Shown: positions 22,901 through 34,300, numbered from the stretch's first letter. The stretch is 64,000 bases of DNA from Nereocystis luetkeana (GCA_031213475.1 JARUPZ010000010.1:1989001-2053000); one strand, 5' to 3'. The notes: generated from the sequence alone by a model not told the origin. Translations and numbers: made by a program.

Positions 22901-23679
22901 ACCGTATGTTGCACCTGGAAGGTATGGAAATGTCAGTATCACCGTCTTGTTTCGATCTGCGCAGTGGGTTAAAAGGGTGGGTTGACTGTCGTCCTTTGTT
23001 GTTGTAGGCCGTAGTTGCCGTGGGCCATTATCGTCGCAACGTAGGTGTAGAGAAAGTACGTACTCGTGCCATAGTCTAATACAGCAGTCTCGTACAGCAG
23101 TACCAGGTAAGTAGTACGAGCAGGTTGTAGGTTTGGGGAAAAATTACTGTCCCATTTCGGTTTTGGCACTTTTAAATAGTAGGTACCGTAATGCAAGGTT
23201 GTAGGTGTGGAGAAGTCGGGACCACTGCTGTCTTGTTTCGACCTGTCTGTGTAGTGGGTTAGCAGGGTAGGTTGTCTGTCGTCCTTTGTTGTTGTAGGCC
23301 GTTGTTGTCGTGAGCCGGATAACTCTTGTCGCGGTCGGCCTTTTTTTTGTCTTCGAACTAGTCGGAGATAGTTGTTTCCGTTCGGCCTCTTTGTCCTGGG
23401 GATTTTTATGAGTGATGGAAGAGGAAACTCTTCCTTCATGGCGCACATTGTCAGATGGGAAATTGCTGGCCTCATTACGAACGCTCTGGACACTAAATTG
23501 CTGTATTTTTTTCACCTGTTGTCTCAAAGCAAGACAGCACTCCACGTACAACACCCTACACGAAACCTACGCACATACACGTGTGTGTGCACTTACAAGT
23601 AGGACATCCTTTTACAAGTACATCAGTAGTAGTAGTCACGATGTTTACACCATTTGTTTCGGTTATCGCTCATTTTGAA

Positions 23680-24110
23680 CTATTCTCCTCTTTTTTTTGG
23701 ACTTTCGGTCATCGTTTTTTTTGTCTTTTTTTTTCGTTTTCGTACTTGTTTTCGCGTTTTTGCTGATTCTTACCGTTTTTCCGTAGAGTTTCGTCCTGTT
23801 TTCGTGATCGTTCGTATGTGAGCTCGCAATGCGCACGCACGGTACCGATTCGTAGAAGGGGACGCACGTAAATCACCGCTTGCATGTTCGTTTTCGAAGA
23901 ATTCACGATGTTTACCCCATTTTTTTCTGCGATTTTTCTATCGTTTTTTATCTATTTTTTGCGATTATCTCGCTCAGTTTGCACTATTTTTATTTCGTTC
24001 TCTCAAGTTTTGGTCGGTTTCTATTTGGCTTTTTTTTGTTTTCATTTTCGGCCGGTTCTTAACGTTCTCCCTCGGTTTCGTATGTTGAAGTTATTTTTCT
24101 TATTAGTGAG
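23680..24110. repeat. T-rich tandem-like sequence
   Basis: Long T-runs separated by CG-containing words (TTTTTCGTTTTCG and similar). Two related blocks (about 23640-23850 and 23880-24070) each carry an ATGTTTAC landmark. No gene is present. Confidence 0.5.
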
Positions 24111-24361
24111 GTATTTGTTCGGAAATATGAGCTACGCTTGAATCTTCGTATGAACACGAGAAAGCGCTTGTATTCATGAACGGGCTTTATGTTCGTAATT
24201 ATGAGCTACGCTTCAACATTCGTATCAACACGAAACGACCCCTAAATTCACGAACAGTCCGTCTAGATTCGGGGTACTTCCAGATAAAAGTACACCAAAA
24301 CAGGAAATGGTGTCTGACTTGGGTATTGTGTGCCGTCAAGAGCCCTTTTTTACACTGTAAA

Positions 24362-24458
24362 TTAACCCCTTTAGGACCCCAGTCCCGTTTTGGGGGACAA
24401 ACTACTTATAATTAGAGTGCGTTGTCCCCACATATGGGAGTACGGTGCTAAAGGGGTA
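24362..24458. mobile_element. MITE family B, copy 1
   Basis: An element of about 97 bp with inverted termini TTAACCCCTTTAGGACC and the complement of TTACCCCTTTAGCACC, and an inner CAGTCCCGTTTTGGGG. Other copies are at 31257-31361, 32477-32574, 33516-33612 and 34034-34131, with a degraded half at about 60870-60928. There is no coding sequence. It depends on an unseen transposase. Confidence 0.8.
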
Positions 24459-24739
24459 AAATCCACAACTGAACCTCTTTTAGAAAAACAATTTGCGTTA
24501 AGACGGACTGACGGACACTGAGATTTTACCGGAAGAAGGTATACCATGACAGAACATGACAGAAAGCGTCTTCTAACTTGGGTTTAGCGTGCGCTGAGTA
24601 CCTGGTTTTCATTTTTTGTACCGTAAACTGACAAAAATCCCCTAGCGTAACGTTTTTAGTCATACCTTTTTTCGGGCAGGCACTTAATTATGTCCTTACT
24701 GTAGATACCCTTGGTAAACCTAGGGAATAGTCGGCCGGG

Positions 24740-25400
24740 TCCCATTCCAAGGTTAAATCGAATCGGAAGTCCAGGTAGACGATATCGTGAGACGGACTAT
24801 TTACCATGTTTCGATTGGCAGGTGGCGGCTTCAAGCTAGACGAGGGATCATAGACGCAAATGCCGCGAATCCGGTAACACGGGCAACACGTGGTTTACAG
24901 GAAATTACAAGTAGGCATGTCTGTGGCTGGGATCTGGGTCAAAGTGGAAATACGAGTGCAGAACCGAGGATAACCAGTCTTGTGGGAAAGGCGTCACGTG
25001 TAGGCCACAAAACCCACGCCGAACGCGATCAAGTCGGAGGTTGGCGCTGTTAACGTGAGCAGACAGACATAAGGTAGTCGCCGGGTTGGGCAACCAAGCA
25101 AGACGCTTGTTCCTTTTCTTTCCCACCTGCCCTAAATATATTTCGAAAGGAGGGGGGGGGGATAAAAGCTCCAGGTACTCGGGGTTCCGTGTGTATTTGT
25201 TTGTGATATTTTTCGTAGCAAGTGCAGTGGTCATAAAACAAGATCGAGAGCTATCCAATGCATGCCGCGTGACAGGAAAACCGTATTCTTGGCCACTATA
25301 AATAGTACTGTTGTACTGCTGTACCACCTAATCATGCTACGGATCTCACCCCGAAAACCGTTGCAAACATTCAAAAAGATGTGTGCTGCCTGCCAATCAA
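24740..25400 (+). repeat. module R1, copy with 5' extension
   Basis: It begins with a piece shared with the IQ-gene upstream region (AAGGTTAAATCGAATCGGAA, GTAGACGATAT, GTGAGACGGA), then continues as module R1. It shows that R1 and the IQ-gene upstream sequence were once contiguous. Confidence 0.7.
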
Positions 25401-25520
25401 AACTCCTAAAAGAACGACCAGTCGTAAGTACGTGGTACCTGATAGGAGTTTTGGTTGGCACGCAGCGCACATCTTGTGAGTGTTTGTAACGGTTTCTGGG
25501 GTGAAATCCGTAGCTTTATA
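25324..25520. repeat. fold-back inverted repeat
   Basis: The left arm (about 25329-25407: GGATCTCACCCCGAAAACCG, CAAACATTC, AGATGTG, AAAACTCC) is the inverse of the right arm (about 25443-25513). About 35 bp separate them, including GTACGTGGTACC. The arms belong to the end block of module R1, so this is either a head-to-head junction of two R1 ends or a fold-back transposon end. Confidence 0.75.
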
Positions 25521-25560
25521 AGGTGCTGCAACATAATTATCAATGGTGACCAAGAAGCAC

Positions 25561-25669
25561 TATTACGGGGGACCATAGTTAATAGGACCTATGGTACACA
25601 CAAAAACCTATATGTTTTGCAATTTTTACGAACACTATTTGGTCCTATTTACTCTGGTCCCCCGTAATA
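25561..25669. mobile_element. MITE family A, copy 1
   Basis: About 109 bp between inverted termini TATTACGGGGGACCATAG and the complement of TATTACGGGGGACCAGAG, with an AT-rich middle. The next copy follows after 1-2 bp. There is no ORF. Confidence 0.85.
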
Positions 25670-25670
25670 C

Positions 25671-25772
25671 TACGGGGGCCATAGTAAATAGGACCAAATA
25701 TGGGCAGTAAAAGTCGCGAAATATATAGGTTTTCGTGTATACCGTAGGTCCTATTTAATATGATCCCCCGTA
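25671..25772. mobile_element. MITE family A, copy 2
   Basis: TACGGGGGCCATAGTAAATA at the left and the complement of TACGGGGGATCATATTAAAT at the right, directly beside copy 1. Confidence 0.85.
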
Positions 25773-26339
25773 TTAGACGGTTGTCCTGTCACGCCGCAGT
25801 GTTGGATAGCTCTCGATCTTGTTTTATCACCACTAATATTTCTGCGAAAAAATATCAAAAAAAACAAATACGCACGAAACCCCGAGCACCTGTAGCTCTT
25901 TCCCTCCCCCTCTCCCCTCTAAATGGAAGTAGGGCGGGCGGGAAAGAAAAGGAATCTGGCTTGGTTGCCCAACCCGGCGACTACCTTATGCCTGTCTGCT
26001 GACAACCTCCGACTTGCTCGCGTTCGGCGTGGGTGTTGTGGCCTGCACGTGACGCCTTGCCCACAATACTGGGTATCCTCGGTTATTTACTTGCATTCTC
26101 ACTTTGGCCCAGATCCCCGACACAGACATGCCTACTTGTAACTGCATGTAGACCACGTGCTGTCCGTTACTGGATTCGCGGAGGCTGTAATTGCGTCTAT
26201 GATCCCTCGCCTAGCTTGAAGCTGCCTCCTGCCAATCGAAACTTGGCAAATAATCCGTATCACAACATCGACTACCCGGATTTTCAATCCGAATTAACTT
26301 TTGATTGGAATCGGGCCGACCATTAATAAATAGTGTATA

Positions 26340-26945
26340 CCTGGAATATGGGATCTGACTCACAGAAACAACAGTATTTGAATATACAATTAGTAGTGTT
26401 GGCTCGCCCCACCCATGATATTGCCGTTTCATCATCTACGCTCAGGCAACGCCTGATCTCTGGAGTTCACGACGCTGCATTAAGTTCCTAACCCCCCTCC
26501 CCCCACGCCCTGCCACCCTCTCAGGGCGCTACGCCCTGGAGTTGGCGCCTCCCGGCGTTCGGGACCGTCGGCACGCCACCTTCGTCACGCTCTGGAGAAG
26601 GGGGCAACTCCGCCACAAAGTCCACTCGAGGTGGTCGGCACACGGAGTCACCCAATGTGGTCTCGTCGCCTCTGCCACGGCACGACCACTGGTGGAAGAG
26701 GCCGACCTTTCCCGAGCGACGTCAACCTCGTCCGCCTTGGTAACTACCGGATTCTGGCGAGCGCCGCGGGACCTCTACCGGGACTCTATTCATTTTTATT
26801 AGTGATTTGAGATGCCCGCCGCTCAGGACGTCCCGGCGCGGGATAGGCGAGACGTGGAGTCGGGTGGCATGGCGCAGTTACCCTTGGTCGGGAAAGGGCA
26901 TGGCAGGGAGGAAAGGGCCACCCCTCCCTCTGCGGAGGTCCAAGG
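26340..26945 (+). pseudogene. truncated IQ-gene 5' copy C (left palindrome arm)
   Basis: Homologous to IQ residues 1 to about 205, read on the plus strand from the ATG near 26350. The frame is lost soon after LRQRLISGV through a deletion, so it cannot encode the N-terminus intact. It ends at the palindrome centre. Confidence 0.7.
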
Positions 26946-26979
26946 GTCTTGCGCCCTTGTGAAACCGGAAACGAAAGAC

Positions 26980-27590
26980 GCTTGGACCTCCGCTGAGGGA
27001 GGGGTGGCCCTTTCCTCCCTGCCATGCCCTTTCCCGACCAAGGGTAACTGCGCCATGCCACCCGACTCCACGTCTCGCCCATCCCGCGTCGGACGTCCTG
27101 AGCGGCGGGCATCTCAAACCACAAAAATAAATAGAGTCCCGGTCGAGGTCCTGCGGCGCTCGCCAGAAACCGGTAGTTGCCAAGGCGGACGAGGTTGAAG
27201 CCGCTCGAGAAAGGACGGCCTCTTCTTCCACCAGTGGCCGTGGGGGAGGCGACGAGACCACCTTGGGTGACTCCGTGTGCCGGCCACCTCGAGTGGACTT
27301 TGTGGCGCGTTTGCCCACTCTTCCAGGGCGTGACGAAGGTGGCATGCCGACGGTTCCGAACGCCGCGAAACGCCCACTCTGGGGCGTAGCGTCCTGGTAA
27401 GGTGGCAGGGCGTGGGGGGAGGGGGGGTTAGGAACTCGCTACAGCGCCATTCGTGAACACCAGAGATCAGGCGTTACGTGAGCGTAGATGCTAAACGGCA
27501 ATATCATAGGTGGGGCGAGCTAGCACTCCTAATTGTATCTTCAAGTACTGTTGTTTCTGTGAGTCAGATCCCATGTACCAGGTATACTCT
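26980..27590 (-). pseudogene. truncated IQ-gene 5' copy (right palindrome arm)
   Basis: The inverted partner of 26340-26945. A minus-strand frame of 155 codons spans 26878-27345 but is shifted at several places relative to the IQ ORF. A G-rich tract near 27410-27430 marks the same point where other copies carry G-runs. Confidence 0.65.
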
Positions 27591-27689
27591 ATTTAATCAT
27601 AGTCGGCCTGATTTCGATCAACAGTGAAATCGAATCGGAAATCCGGGTAGACGATATTATGAGACGGATTATTTGCCATGGTTCGATTG

Positions 27690-28210
27690 GCAGGTGGCGG
27701 CTTCAAGCTAGACGAGGGGTCATAGACGCAATTGCCGTCTCCGCGAATCCCGTAACGGACAACACGTGGTTTATAGGAAATGACAAGTAGGCATGTCTGT
27801 GGGTCAAAGTGGAAATACGCGTAAAGAACCGAGAACACCCAGTCTTGTGGGCAAGTCGTCACGTGTAGGCCACAAAAACCCACGCCGAACGCGAGCAACT
27901 CAGAGGTTGTCGCAGTTGACGTGAACAGACCGACATAAGGTAGTTGCCGGGTTGGTCGAAGAAGCAAGGCGTTTGTTCCTTGTCTTTCCCACCCACCCCA
28001 AATATATTCTCGAAAGAAGGGGGGGAAGGGAAAGAGCTAGGTACTCGGGGTTCCGTGGGTATTTGTTTGTGATATTTTTGCGCAGCAAATAAAATGGTCA
28101 TAAAACAAGATCGAGAGCTATCCAATGCATGCCGCGTGACAGGAAAACCGTACTCTTGCCCACTCGTACAGTTGTACTGCTGTACCACCTAATCACGCTA
28201 CGGATCTCAC
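27690..28210 (+). repeat. module R1, copy D (right palindrome arm)
   Basis: It carries all the R1 landmarks except the 3' end block, which is replaced at 28217 by the start of the next copy (GGTTGGGCAACCAAGCCAGA). Confidence 0.75.
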
Positions 28211-28216
28211 CCCGGA

Positions 28217-29090
28217 AGGTTGGGCAACCAAGCCAGACGTTTGTTCCTTTTATTTCCCACCCGCCCTATTTCCATTTCGAAAGGATGGGGGGAGGGAAAT
28301 ACCTATAGGTGCTCGGGGTTCCGTGCGTATTCGTTTGTGCTCTTTTTCCGCAGCAAATAAAGAGGTCATAAAACAAGATCAAGAGTAATTCAACACTGCG
28401 GCATGACAGGATAACCGTATCGTGCTTCCTGTCCACCACGGTAGTACAGTTGCACTACCGTATATAGCACCTAATCACGCTGCGGATTTCACCCCGGAAA
28501 CCGTTACAAACATTCAAAAGATGTGCGCTGCCTGCCAACCAAAACTCCAGTAATAGTGACCAGTCGGCCGTACCTGGCATGTAAGGCTACCCGTAGGTCG
28601 AAACGCAAGGCTACTCACCAGCGGACTGTTGCCCGCCTTGACGTTGAGCCCGTTTACCCGAGCAACATGCCCAGACACGGCGGCCGGAGGCGGCGGCAGC
28701 GAGAGCTCCATGGCCACCCCTCCGACTTCCCCGCTGGAAGGACTCGCACCCCGTGGCGCCCTCCAGGTTTCCGCTTTTATACGGGGGAAATACGCTTGGA
28801 TCTCCGCAGAAGGAGGGGCGGCCCTTTCATCCCTGCCCGGCCATTTCCCGGCCAAGGCTAGCTGCACGAGGCCCCTCGATTCCACGTCTTGCATATCCCG
28901 CGTCGGGGCGTCCTGATCACCGGGCATCTCAAACAACAAATACAAATATATTGAGTCGCGGTAAAGGTCCTGCGGCTTTCGCCAGAATCCGGCGGCTATC
29001 AAGGCCGACGAGGTTGACGCCGCTCGGGAAAGGGCGGTTTCTTCTTCCACCAATGGCCGTGGCAGAGGCGACACATTGGGTGACTCCGTG
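28217..29090. repeat. direct duplicate of 20030-20900
   Basis: Nearly identical to 20030-20900 over about 870 bp with only scattered single-base differences. It is the most recent duplication in the window. It contains the 3' part of module R1 and the truncated IQ 5' copy. Confidence 0.9.
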
Positions 29091-29215
29091 TGCCGGCCAC
29101 CTCGAGTGGAGGTTTGGGTGCGTTTGCCCCCTCCTCCGCTGCGTGACTTGCCCCCTCCTCCACTGCGTGACGGAGGTGGCTTGCCGACGGCTCTTCCCGC
29201 CGTGAGGCGCCCACT
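28514..29215 (-). pseudogene. truncated copy of IQ-gene 5' part (copy E)
   Basis: Open from about 29074 to the stop at 28514, encoding the same LYRDSIYLYLLFEMP region as copy B and the same CTG|GTGAGT donor-like site at the end of homology. A small tandem duplication near 29120-29170 disrupts the frame upstream. There are no IQ units. Confidence 0.6.
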
Positions 29216-29269
29216 CCGGGGCGTAGAGTCCTGAGAGGGTGGCAGGGCGTGGGAGGGGGGGGGGGGATT

Positions 29270-29860
29270 AGGATTTTAGTACAACGTCATTCGTGAACAC
29301 CAGAGGTCATGCGTTGCATGAGCGTAGGTGGTGAACGGCAATATCTTGGGTGGGGCAAGCTAACACTGCCAAATGTATCTTCAAGTACTGTTGTTTCTGT
29401 GAGTCAGATCCCATGCACGAGGTATAAACTATTTAATAATGGTCGGCCCGATTCCAATCAACAGTTAAAATCGAATCGGAAATTCGGGTAGACGATATTG
29501 TGAGACGGTTTCATTACCATTTTTTTTATTGGCACCATAAACGCAATTACGGCCTCCGCAAATCCTGTACCGTTAACTACCATTAGACATGTCTGTGTCG
29601 GGGATCTGGGCCAGAGTGGGAAATCCATTGAAATAATCGAGAACCCCCAGTCTTGTGGACAAGGCGTCACGTGTAGGCCACAAAAGTCACGCCGAACCCG
29701 ATCAAGTCGGGGGCTCTCGCTGAAAAATGTGAGCAGACAGAAATGAGGTACATCGAAAGGTTGGGCAACCAAGCCGGACGTTTCTTCCTTTGTTTTTCCA
29801 CCCGCCCTATTTATATTTCAGGGGGGGAGGGAAAGAACTACAGGCACTCGGGGTTCCTGA
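29270..29860 (+). repeat. decayed IQ upstream region plus module R1
   Basis: Weaker but ordered matches to the IQ-gene upstream sequence (GAGTCAGATCCCATGCAC, TCGAATCGGAAATTCGGGTA) followed by R1 landmarks (GACATGTCTGTGTCGGGGAT, GGCGTCACGTGTAGGCCACA). Confidence 0.6.
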
Positions 29861-30320
29861 TGTGACATCGCGTCGTAGGTTAATTCGTATATGGTATGGG
29901 ATCAACGAGGCCTCCTGCTGCGACCAGCCGGAGACCCTCACCCAGGGTTGCTACTCCCGCGTCAATTGTCTGGCAATCAACGCGGCACCTCGTCGCAGAG
30001 AGCAGGTACCCCGGCGAAAATGAACTCTTAACAAAACTGCTGTCGTTGTCGACGGTACATCTCGCTAGCAACGATGGGCGGGCGGGATGGACTGTTTATT
30101 CCTAGCCTCTTTTCTACTCTGTCGCGCTGTCGTAGAGATGCGATATCGCTCACGGAGTGATACTCCACCATGGTCTCCCCATACATCGACGAGGCTTTCC
30201 CGAAAAGGGATCCACCCTACCGGCGTCCTCTCTTTTCTGTTTCAGATTGCTGTTGTAACATCGCGTCGTAGGTTAGTTCCTATATAGTTTGGGATCAACG
30301 AGGCCTCTCGGCTGCGGCAT
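29860..30320. repeat. 65-bp direct repeats bounding about 390 bp
   Basis: CATCGCGTCGTAGGTTA followed by GGGATCAACGAGGCCTC occurs at 29866-29920 and again at 30260-30312. The interval between has no recognised gene. A duplication or a small element with terminal direct repeats is possible. Confidence 0.6.
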
Positions 30321-30609
30321 GAGATCACACCCATACTCGTCGCTCCTTCGGTTCGTCTTCTTTTTGCGGGTGTCTTATTTATTGTCCCCAAACTTGGAGG
30401 CTAGTTGACTGGGGGTTCCGCTACCGTTGGTCGTCCCGTGGGAACGTCGTGTACGATTTTCCATACCCCTCCGACGGTGACACGGCGCTGGGGTGTGCGA
30501 TAGCGGTGTGAGGCACCAGCAACGCGTTTACTTGGTCGTCGGCACGCAGTCTTACATCGTGTCTCCATGCGGTTCTTCACGAACGAACATACGCTGGTGT
30601 CGTGCTTGA

Positions 30610-30880
30610 GGCGTAACAGGTATTTGTTTGTGATACTTTTTTCGCAGCAATAAAAGTGGTCATAAGACAAGATCAAGAGCTATTCAACTCTGCCGCAAGA
30701 CAGGACAGCCGTATCGTGCGTCTTGGCCACTATTACTGTTGCACTGCTGTAGCACCTGTTCGCGCTATGGACTTCACCCCGGAAACCGATACAGACAGGC
30801 TCCCTGCCAACCTAAACTCCTGAAATAGTGATCAGTCGCACGTACTTGGTATGTGGGTAGGCTACCAGTAGATCCAAAAT
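30610..30880 (+). repeat. module R1, 3' fragment
   Basis: Landmarks TATTTGTTTGTGAT, AAGTGGTCATAAGACAAGAT, ACCCCGGAAACCG and AACTCCTGAAATAGTGA in the same order as in 20140-20400. Confidence 0.65.
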
Positions 30881-31256
30881 GAGTGTCGATAGAATAATAT
30901 ATCAGATATCTATATTCTTACATACTAACAACAGGGTCGAAATAGGTAAGTTTTGTACCAGGGTATATCACAACAACAAAATGTCTGGCAAGAGCCGGTT
31001 TTAGGCCCCAGTCAACGTTCTTGGAAACAGACCGAAACAGCAGAATGGGGCCGGGTATGGTCCCGAAGAGCAGTAGTAGCTGCAGTAGAGCTCACCACAT
31101 ATTCGAGATTGTTTGATCGACTTCGACTATTTCATATGTTAGCCATCCCACAACGCGCGGCATTAGCATAAACGTCGTCATAAACGTCCCCAGGATTAAT
31201 CACTACATCAGGGTTGATTGATTGCTTGATTGATTGATGCAGACCAAATATGCCGT

Positions 31257-31361
31257 CAACTCTTTTAGCACTGCAGTCCCGTTTTGGGGACAAACCAGTC
31301 AAATTCTACCAGGGTAAGTAATTTTTGCCCCAAAAAAGAAACTGCAGTCCTAAACGGGTAA
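31257..31361. mobile_element. MITE family B, copy 2
   Basis: Diverged termini (CTCTTTTAGCACTGCAGTCC and its partner near 31345), with an internal TACCAGGGTA word absent from the other copies. Confidence 0.65.
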
Positions 31362-31379
31362 ATAAGAGGCCGGTCAATT

Positions 31380-31660
31380 TAGACACGTCAAGGCTTTTTA
31401 TCTACCAGTTTTAGTGTAGGGAGTGGTCAGTCAAGGGGTCAAACCGCGGTCTCCTAGCATTTGTGTATGCCAGTTTTAGTGTAGGTGGGCGGTCAGTCAA
31501 GGGGTCAAACCGAGGCCTCCTAGCATATTTGTATACCATTTTTAGTGTTGGGCAGCGGTCAGTCAAGGGATCGAACCGTGGTCTCCTAGTTGATTGTATA
31601 CGTGGTTCGTAACTTTTCGTGTAGGGGAGCGGTCAGTCAAGAGGTCAAACCGCGGTTTCC
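31380..31660. repeat. tandem repeat D, block 1
   Basis: Four units of about 60-80 bp, each with GTCAGTCAAGGGGTCAAACC, the word CGCGGTCTCCTA or a variant, and TTTTAGTGTAGG. Further blocks are at 32790-32990 and 33985-34300. Confidence 0.8.
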
Positions 31661-32380
31661 TACAGGCTGGTTCGAGCATATCGCCCCAAAAATTTGTCCA
31701 CCACGAACGCCGTTCGCAATATCTGCTCGAGATCACATCTTTGGTGACAGGCTGATCGTAATGAATGGTAGAAGAGGGCGACCAATAACGTGTGTGTTTT
31801 TTAAGGGCCTAGGGCTGGATCTAACGGCGAAATTGATTTCCAACCAACCACACAGACCTTCAAAATAAAATAAAAAAATCTGGTGTTTCCTTAGAAAGAA
31901 TCCGGTTTTTATGTATCTGTTTTTCTGAACGACAGGTTCCAGCCACTCCAAGGCAGAGGCGTTCTACGATAGAGGTTCACCCTAATTTTTTCTGAGGCTT
32001 CTCACTTAAGGAGCTCCATGCCCCATCCGAAAACTGACTTCAGCAAAAATCAAAATGCATCACGGCGAATAATCCCATGGCCCAAGTCTACAAAACGTTT
32101 TTTTCTCGAAATCAAGATTGACATTCCGACGATATGGGGTAAAGGAACTCCGTCTTTCAGAAACAAAATGGCGGAAATGTGCCACCTCCACCATAGAACG
32201 GGTCGGCATGTCTGTAAAAAACGTTTCGCGCACATGTTCGAAGGATTCACGGCGTAGGACCAAGTATCAAGCTGTAGATAACGCCAAAACTCGATCCTGC
32301 ACCGAAATATGAGGCAACGCCTTATTTTCGACCCTTTTACCGTACATGAGTCCAAAATGTCCACGCCGTGTTTTGGAGAC
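31660..32380. repeat. unit downstream of repeat D, copy 1
   Basis: Paired with about 32985-33380: shared CCTAGGGC, the ACCTTCAAAA/GCCTTCAAAA word, GTTTCC and CCTGAACGA-type words in the same order after a repeat D block. Divergence is high. Probably two old copies of one transposon. No intact ORF. Confidence 0.5.
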
Positions 32381-32476
32381 ATACCCTAAAAAATGGCCCG
32401 CGTGTTCGATGATCCCCGGCCAATCCGACGACGAATGTGTTTATTTTCGTTTGTTTGCCGGAAGGTGGTAGACATA

Positions 32477-32574
32477 TTAACCCTTTTAGGACCGCAGTCC
32501 CGTTTTAGGGACAAACTACTTGGAATTTGACTGGTTTGTCCCCAAAACCGGGATTGCGGTTCTAAAAGGGTTAA
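32477..32574. mobile_element. MITE family B, copy 3
   Basis: The best-preserved copy: TTAACCCTTTTAGGACCGCA at one end and TTCTAAAAGGGTTAA at the other, 98 bp. Confidence 0.85.
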
Positions 32575-32789
32575 TACCCAAAATATCCCCAAAAATATAA
32601 TACCTGGTACAAAACAATTGGGGCGAAAAGAACAAGGAATCGGTGACGGGGTTGGCAGGGGTTCATAGTACACAACAACAGTGAGTTGCGCCAATTTTTC
32701 GGGTTTTATCTCCTACACCGGCGTGGACACTGGATGCTCAACATAATTGGGGTGGTAAGTACTTGAACCAGCTCGTGAGCATATTCGTA

Positions 32790-32990
32790 TTCTGTACCAG
32801 GTTTAGCGTAGGGGAAGGGCCGTCAAGGGGTCAAACCGCGGTCTCCTAGTACATGGGAATACTGCTGTAATTTTAGTGTAGGGAGGCGGTCAGTCAAGAG
32901 GTCAAACCGCGGTCTCATGATATCTTTGTATACTAGGTTTAGCGTAGGGGACGGTCAGTCAAGGGGTCAAACCGCGGTCTCCTACAAGCG
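32790..32990. repeat. tandem repeat D, block 2
   Basis: Three units with GTCAAACCGCGGTCTC, followed by the second copy of the downstream unit. Confidence 0.8.
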
Positions 32991-33515
32991 AGTTCAACCT
33001 GGACGACCTAAAGTGTATCCGCCAAGAATGCCACTGTCAATATATACTCGAATGTTACATATTCGGTACCATACTGACCGCCAGGAACAGCGGAAGGGGA
33101 TGGCCCAACCATATTTTTTAGTTGAGGTCCTAGGGCGGGCGCTAGCGGCCAAAATGTGTCCCCACCAACTACGAGCCTTCAAAACGGCCAAGAACAGCCA
33201 GGGGTTTCCGTAAGAGGAAGCGTTCGTTTTCAATTGTTTTCCTGAACGAGCCGAGGGCAGGTATATACTCTCAAGACATCTCTGAAACACGTTTCGAGCG
33301 AATAAATACTCCCAGAACTGACTGCGCAGGGCCAGCATCAAGTCATATTTAACGCCCAGAGTCGATTCCATACTGAAACAAGGTAATTACTATTTAATAG
33401 GCAACGTCGTAAATTTTTGCACGTTCACCGCACAACCGGGGCATAGCTAACCCCGTCATTAAGAAACAGATAATTAACAACCGTACACGTGTTCTGTGAG
33501 CCCTTGTTGACCCGC

Positions 33516-33612
33516 TAACCGTTTGAGGACCGCAGTCCCGTTTTTGGTACACATTTACTTGGAATATGACTGGTTTGTCCCCAAAACGGGACTGCAGTTT
33601 CAAAAGGGTTAA
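33516..33612. mobile_element. MITE family B, copy 4
   Basis: GGACCGCAGTCCCGTTTTTG at the left; CCCCAAAACGGGACTGCAG near the right end, closing with GGGTTAA. Confidence 0.8.
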
Positions 33613-33984
33613 CGATGGGTGTGTGTCTTCGTAATTTCGCCGGGAATTTGGGATTCCCTAGGGTTTAAATATCCAAAAACAAATACACGACCGAATATCT
33701 GGCACGCATACACCACTCCGCGCGGAAATATAAGGACCGATTGGTCTTCGTATTAATGAACAAACGATACTTATACTTGCGCCCGGAATGGCATATTTCG
33801 TATGTTTTTTTTTAAACACCGTTGGGTGAAAGGGTTGCCAGGGGCTCATAGAACACCTGTGCATTTTCCATTTTTCAGGGTATGTCTCGCAAAAAATGGC
33901 GTGAACTTCCGATGCCTTCAAACATTGTCGGATCCAGCTTTAACCGGCCTGTACCACATTCATGTATGCATGGTCACATGTACG

Positions 33985-34300
33985 GCAGTTTTAGAGTAGC
34001 GGGGAGATCAATCAAGAGGTCAAACCGCGGCCTCTTAACGCTCTTAGGACCCCAGTCCCGTTTTGGGGGCAAACTACTTATAATTAGAGTTATTTGTCCC
34101 CACATATTGGAGTGCGGTGCTGAAGGGGTTAGGCATATTTATATACCGGTTTTGATCTAGGGGAGCGGTCAGTCAATCGGTCAGTCAAGCGGTCAAACCG
34201 CCGTCTCCTACATACCATTATTATTGTGTACCAGGGTACTGCTTCATTTTTAGCATAGGCGGGCGGTCAGCCAAGGGGTCAAACCACGGTCTTCTACAGC
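33985..34300. repeat. tandem repeat D, block 3, with MITE inserted
   Basis: Units of repeat D interrupted at 34034-34131 by a family B MITE. The insertion is therefore younger than the tandem array. Confidence 0.75.
34034..34131. mobile_element. MITE family B, copy 5
   Basis: Sequence closest to copy 1 (shared AAACTACTTATAATTAGAGT), inserted in repeat D. Confidence 0.8.

Larger units (their letters stand above)
25780..28160. repeat. large palindrome, arms of about 1.17 kb
   Basis: The left arm, about 25780-26945, is the inverse of the right arm, about 26980-28160. The centre is a spacer of about 35 bp near 26945-26980. Each arm reads, from the centre outward: a truncated IQ-gene 5' copy, its upstream region (GAGTCAGATCCCAT; GGTAGACGATAT in the right arm), then module R1. 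The inner 130 bp of each arm are almost perfectly complementary, and divergence rises outward. Confidence 0.85.
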
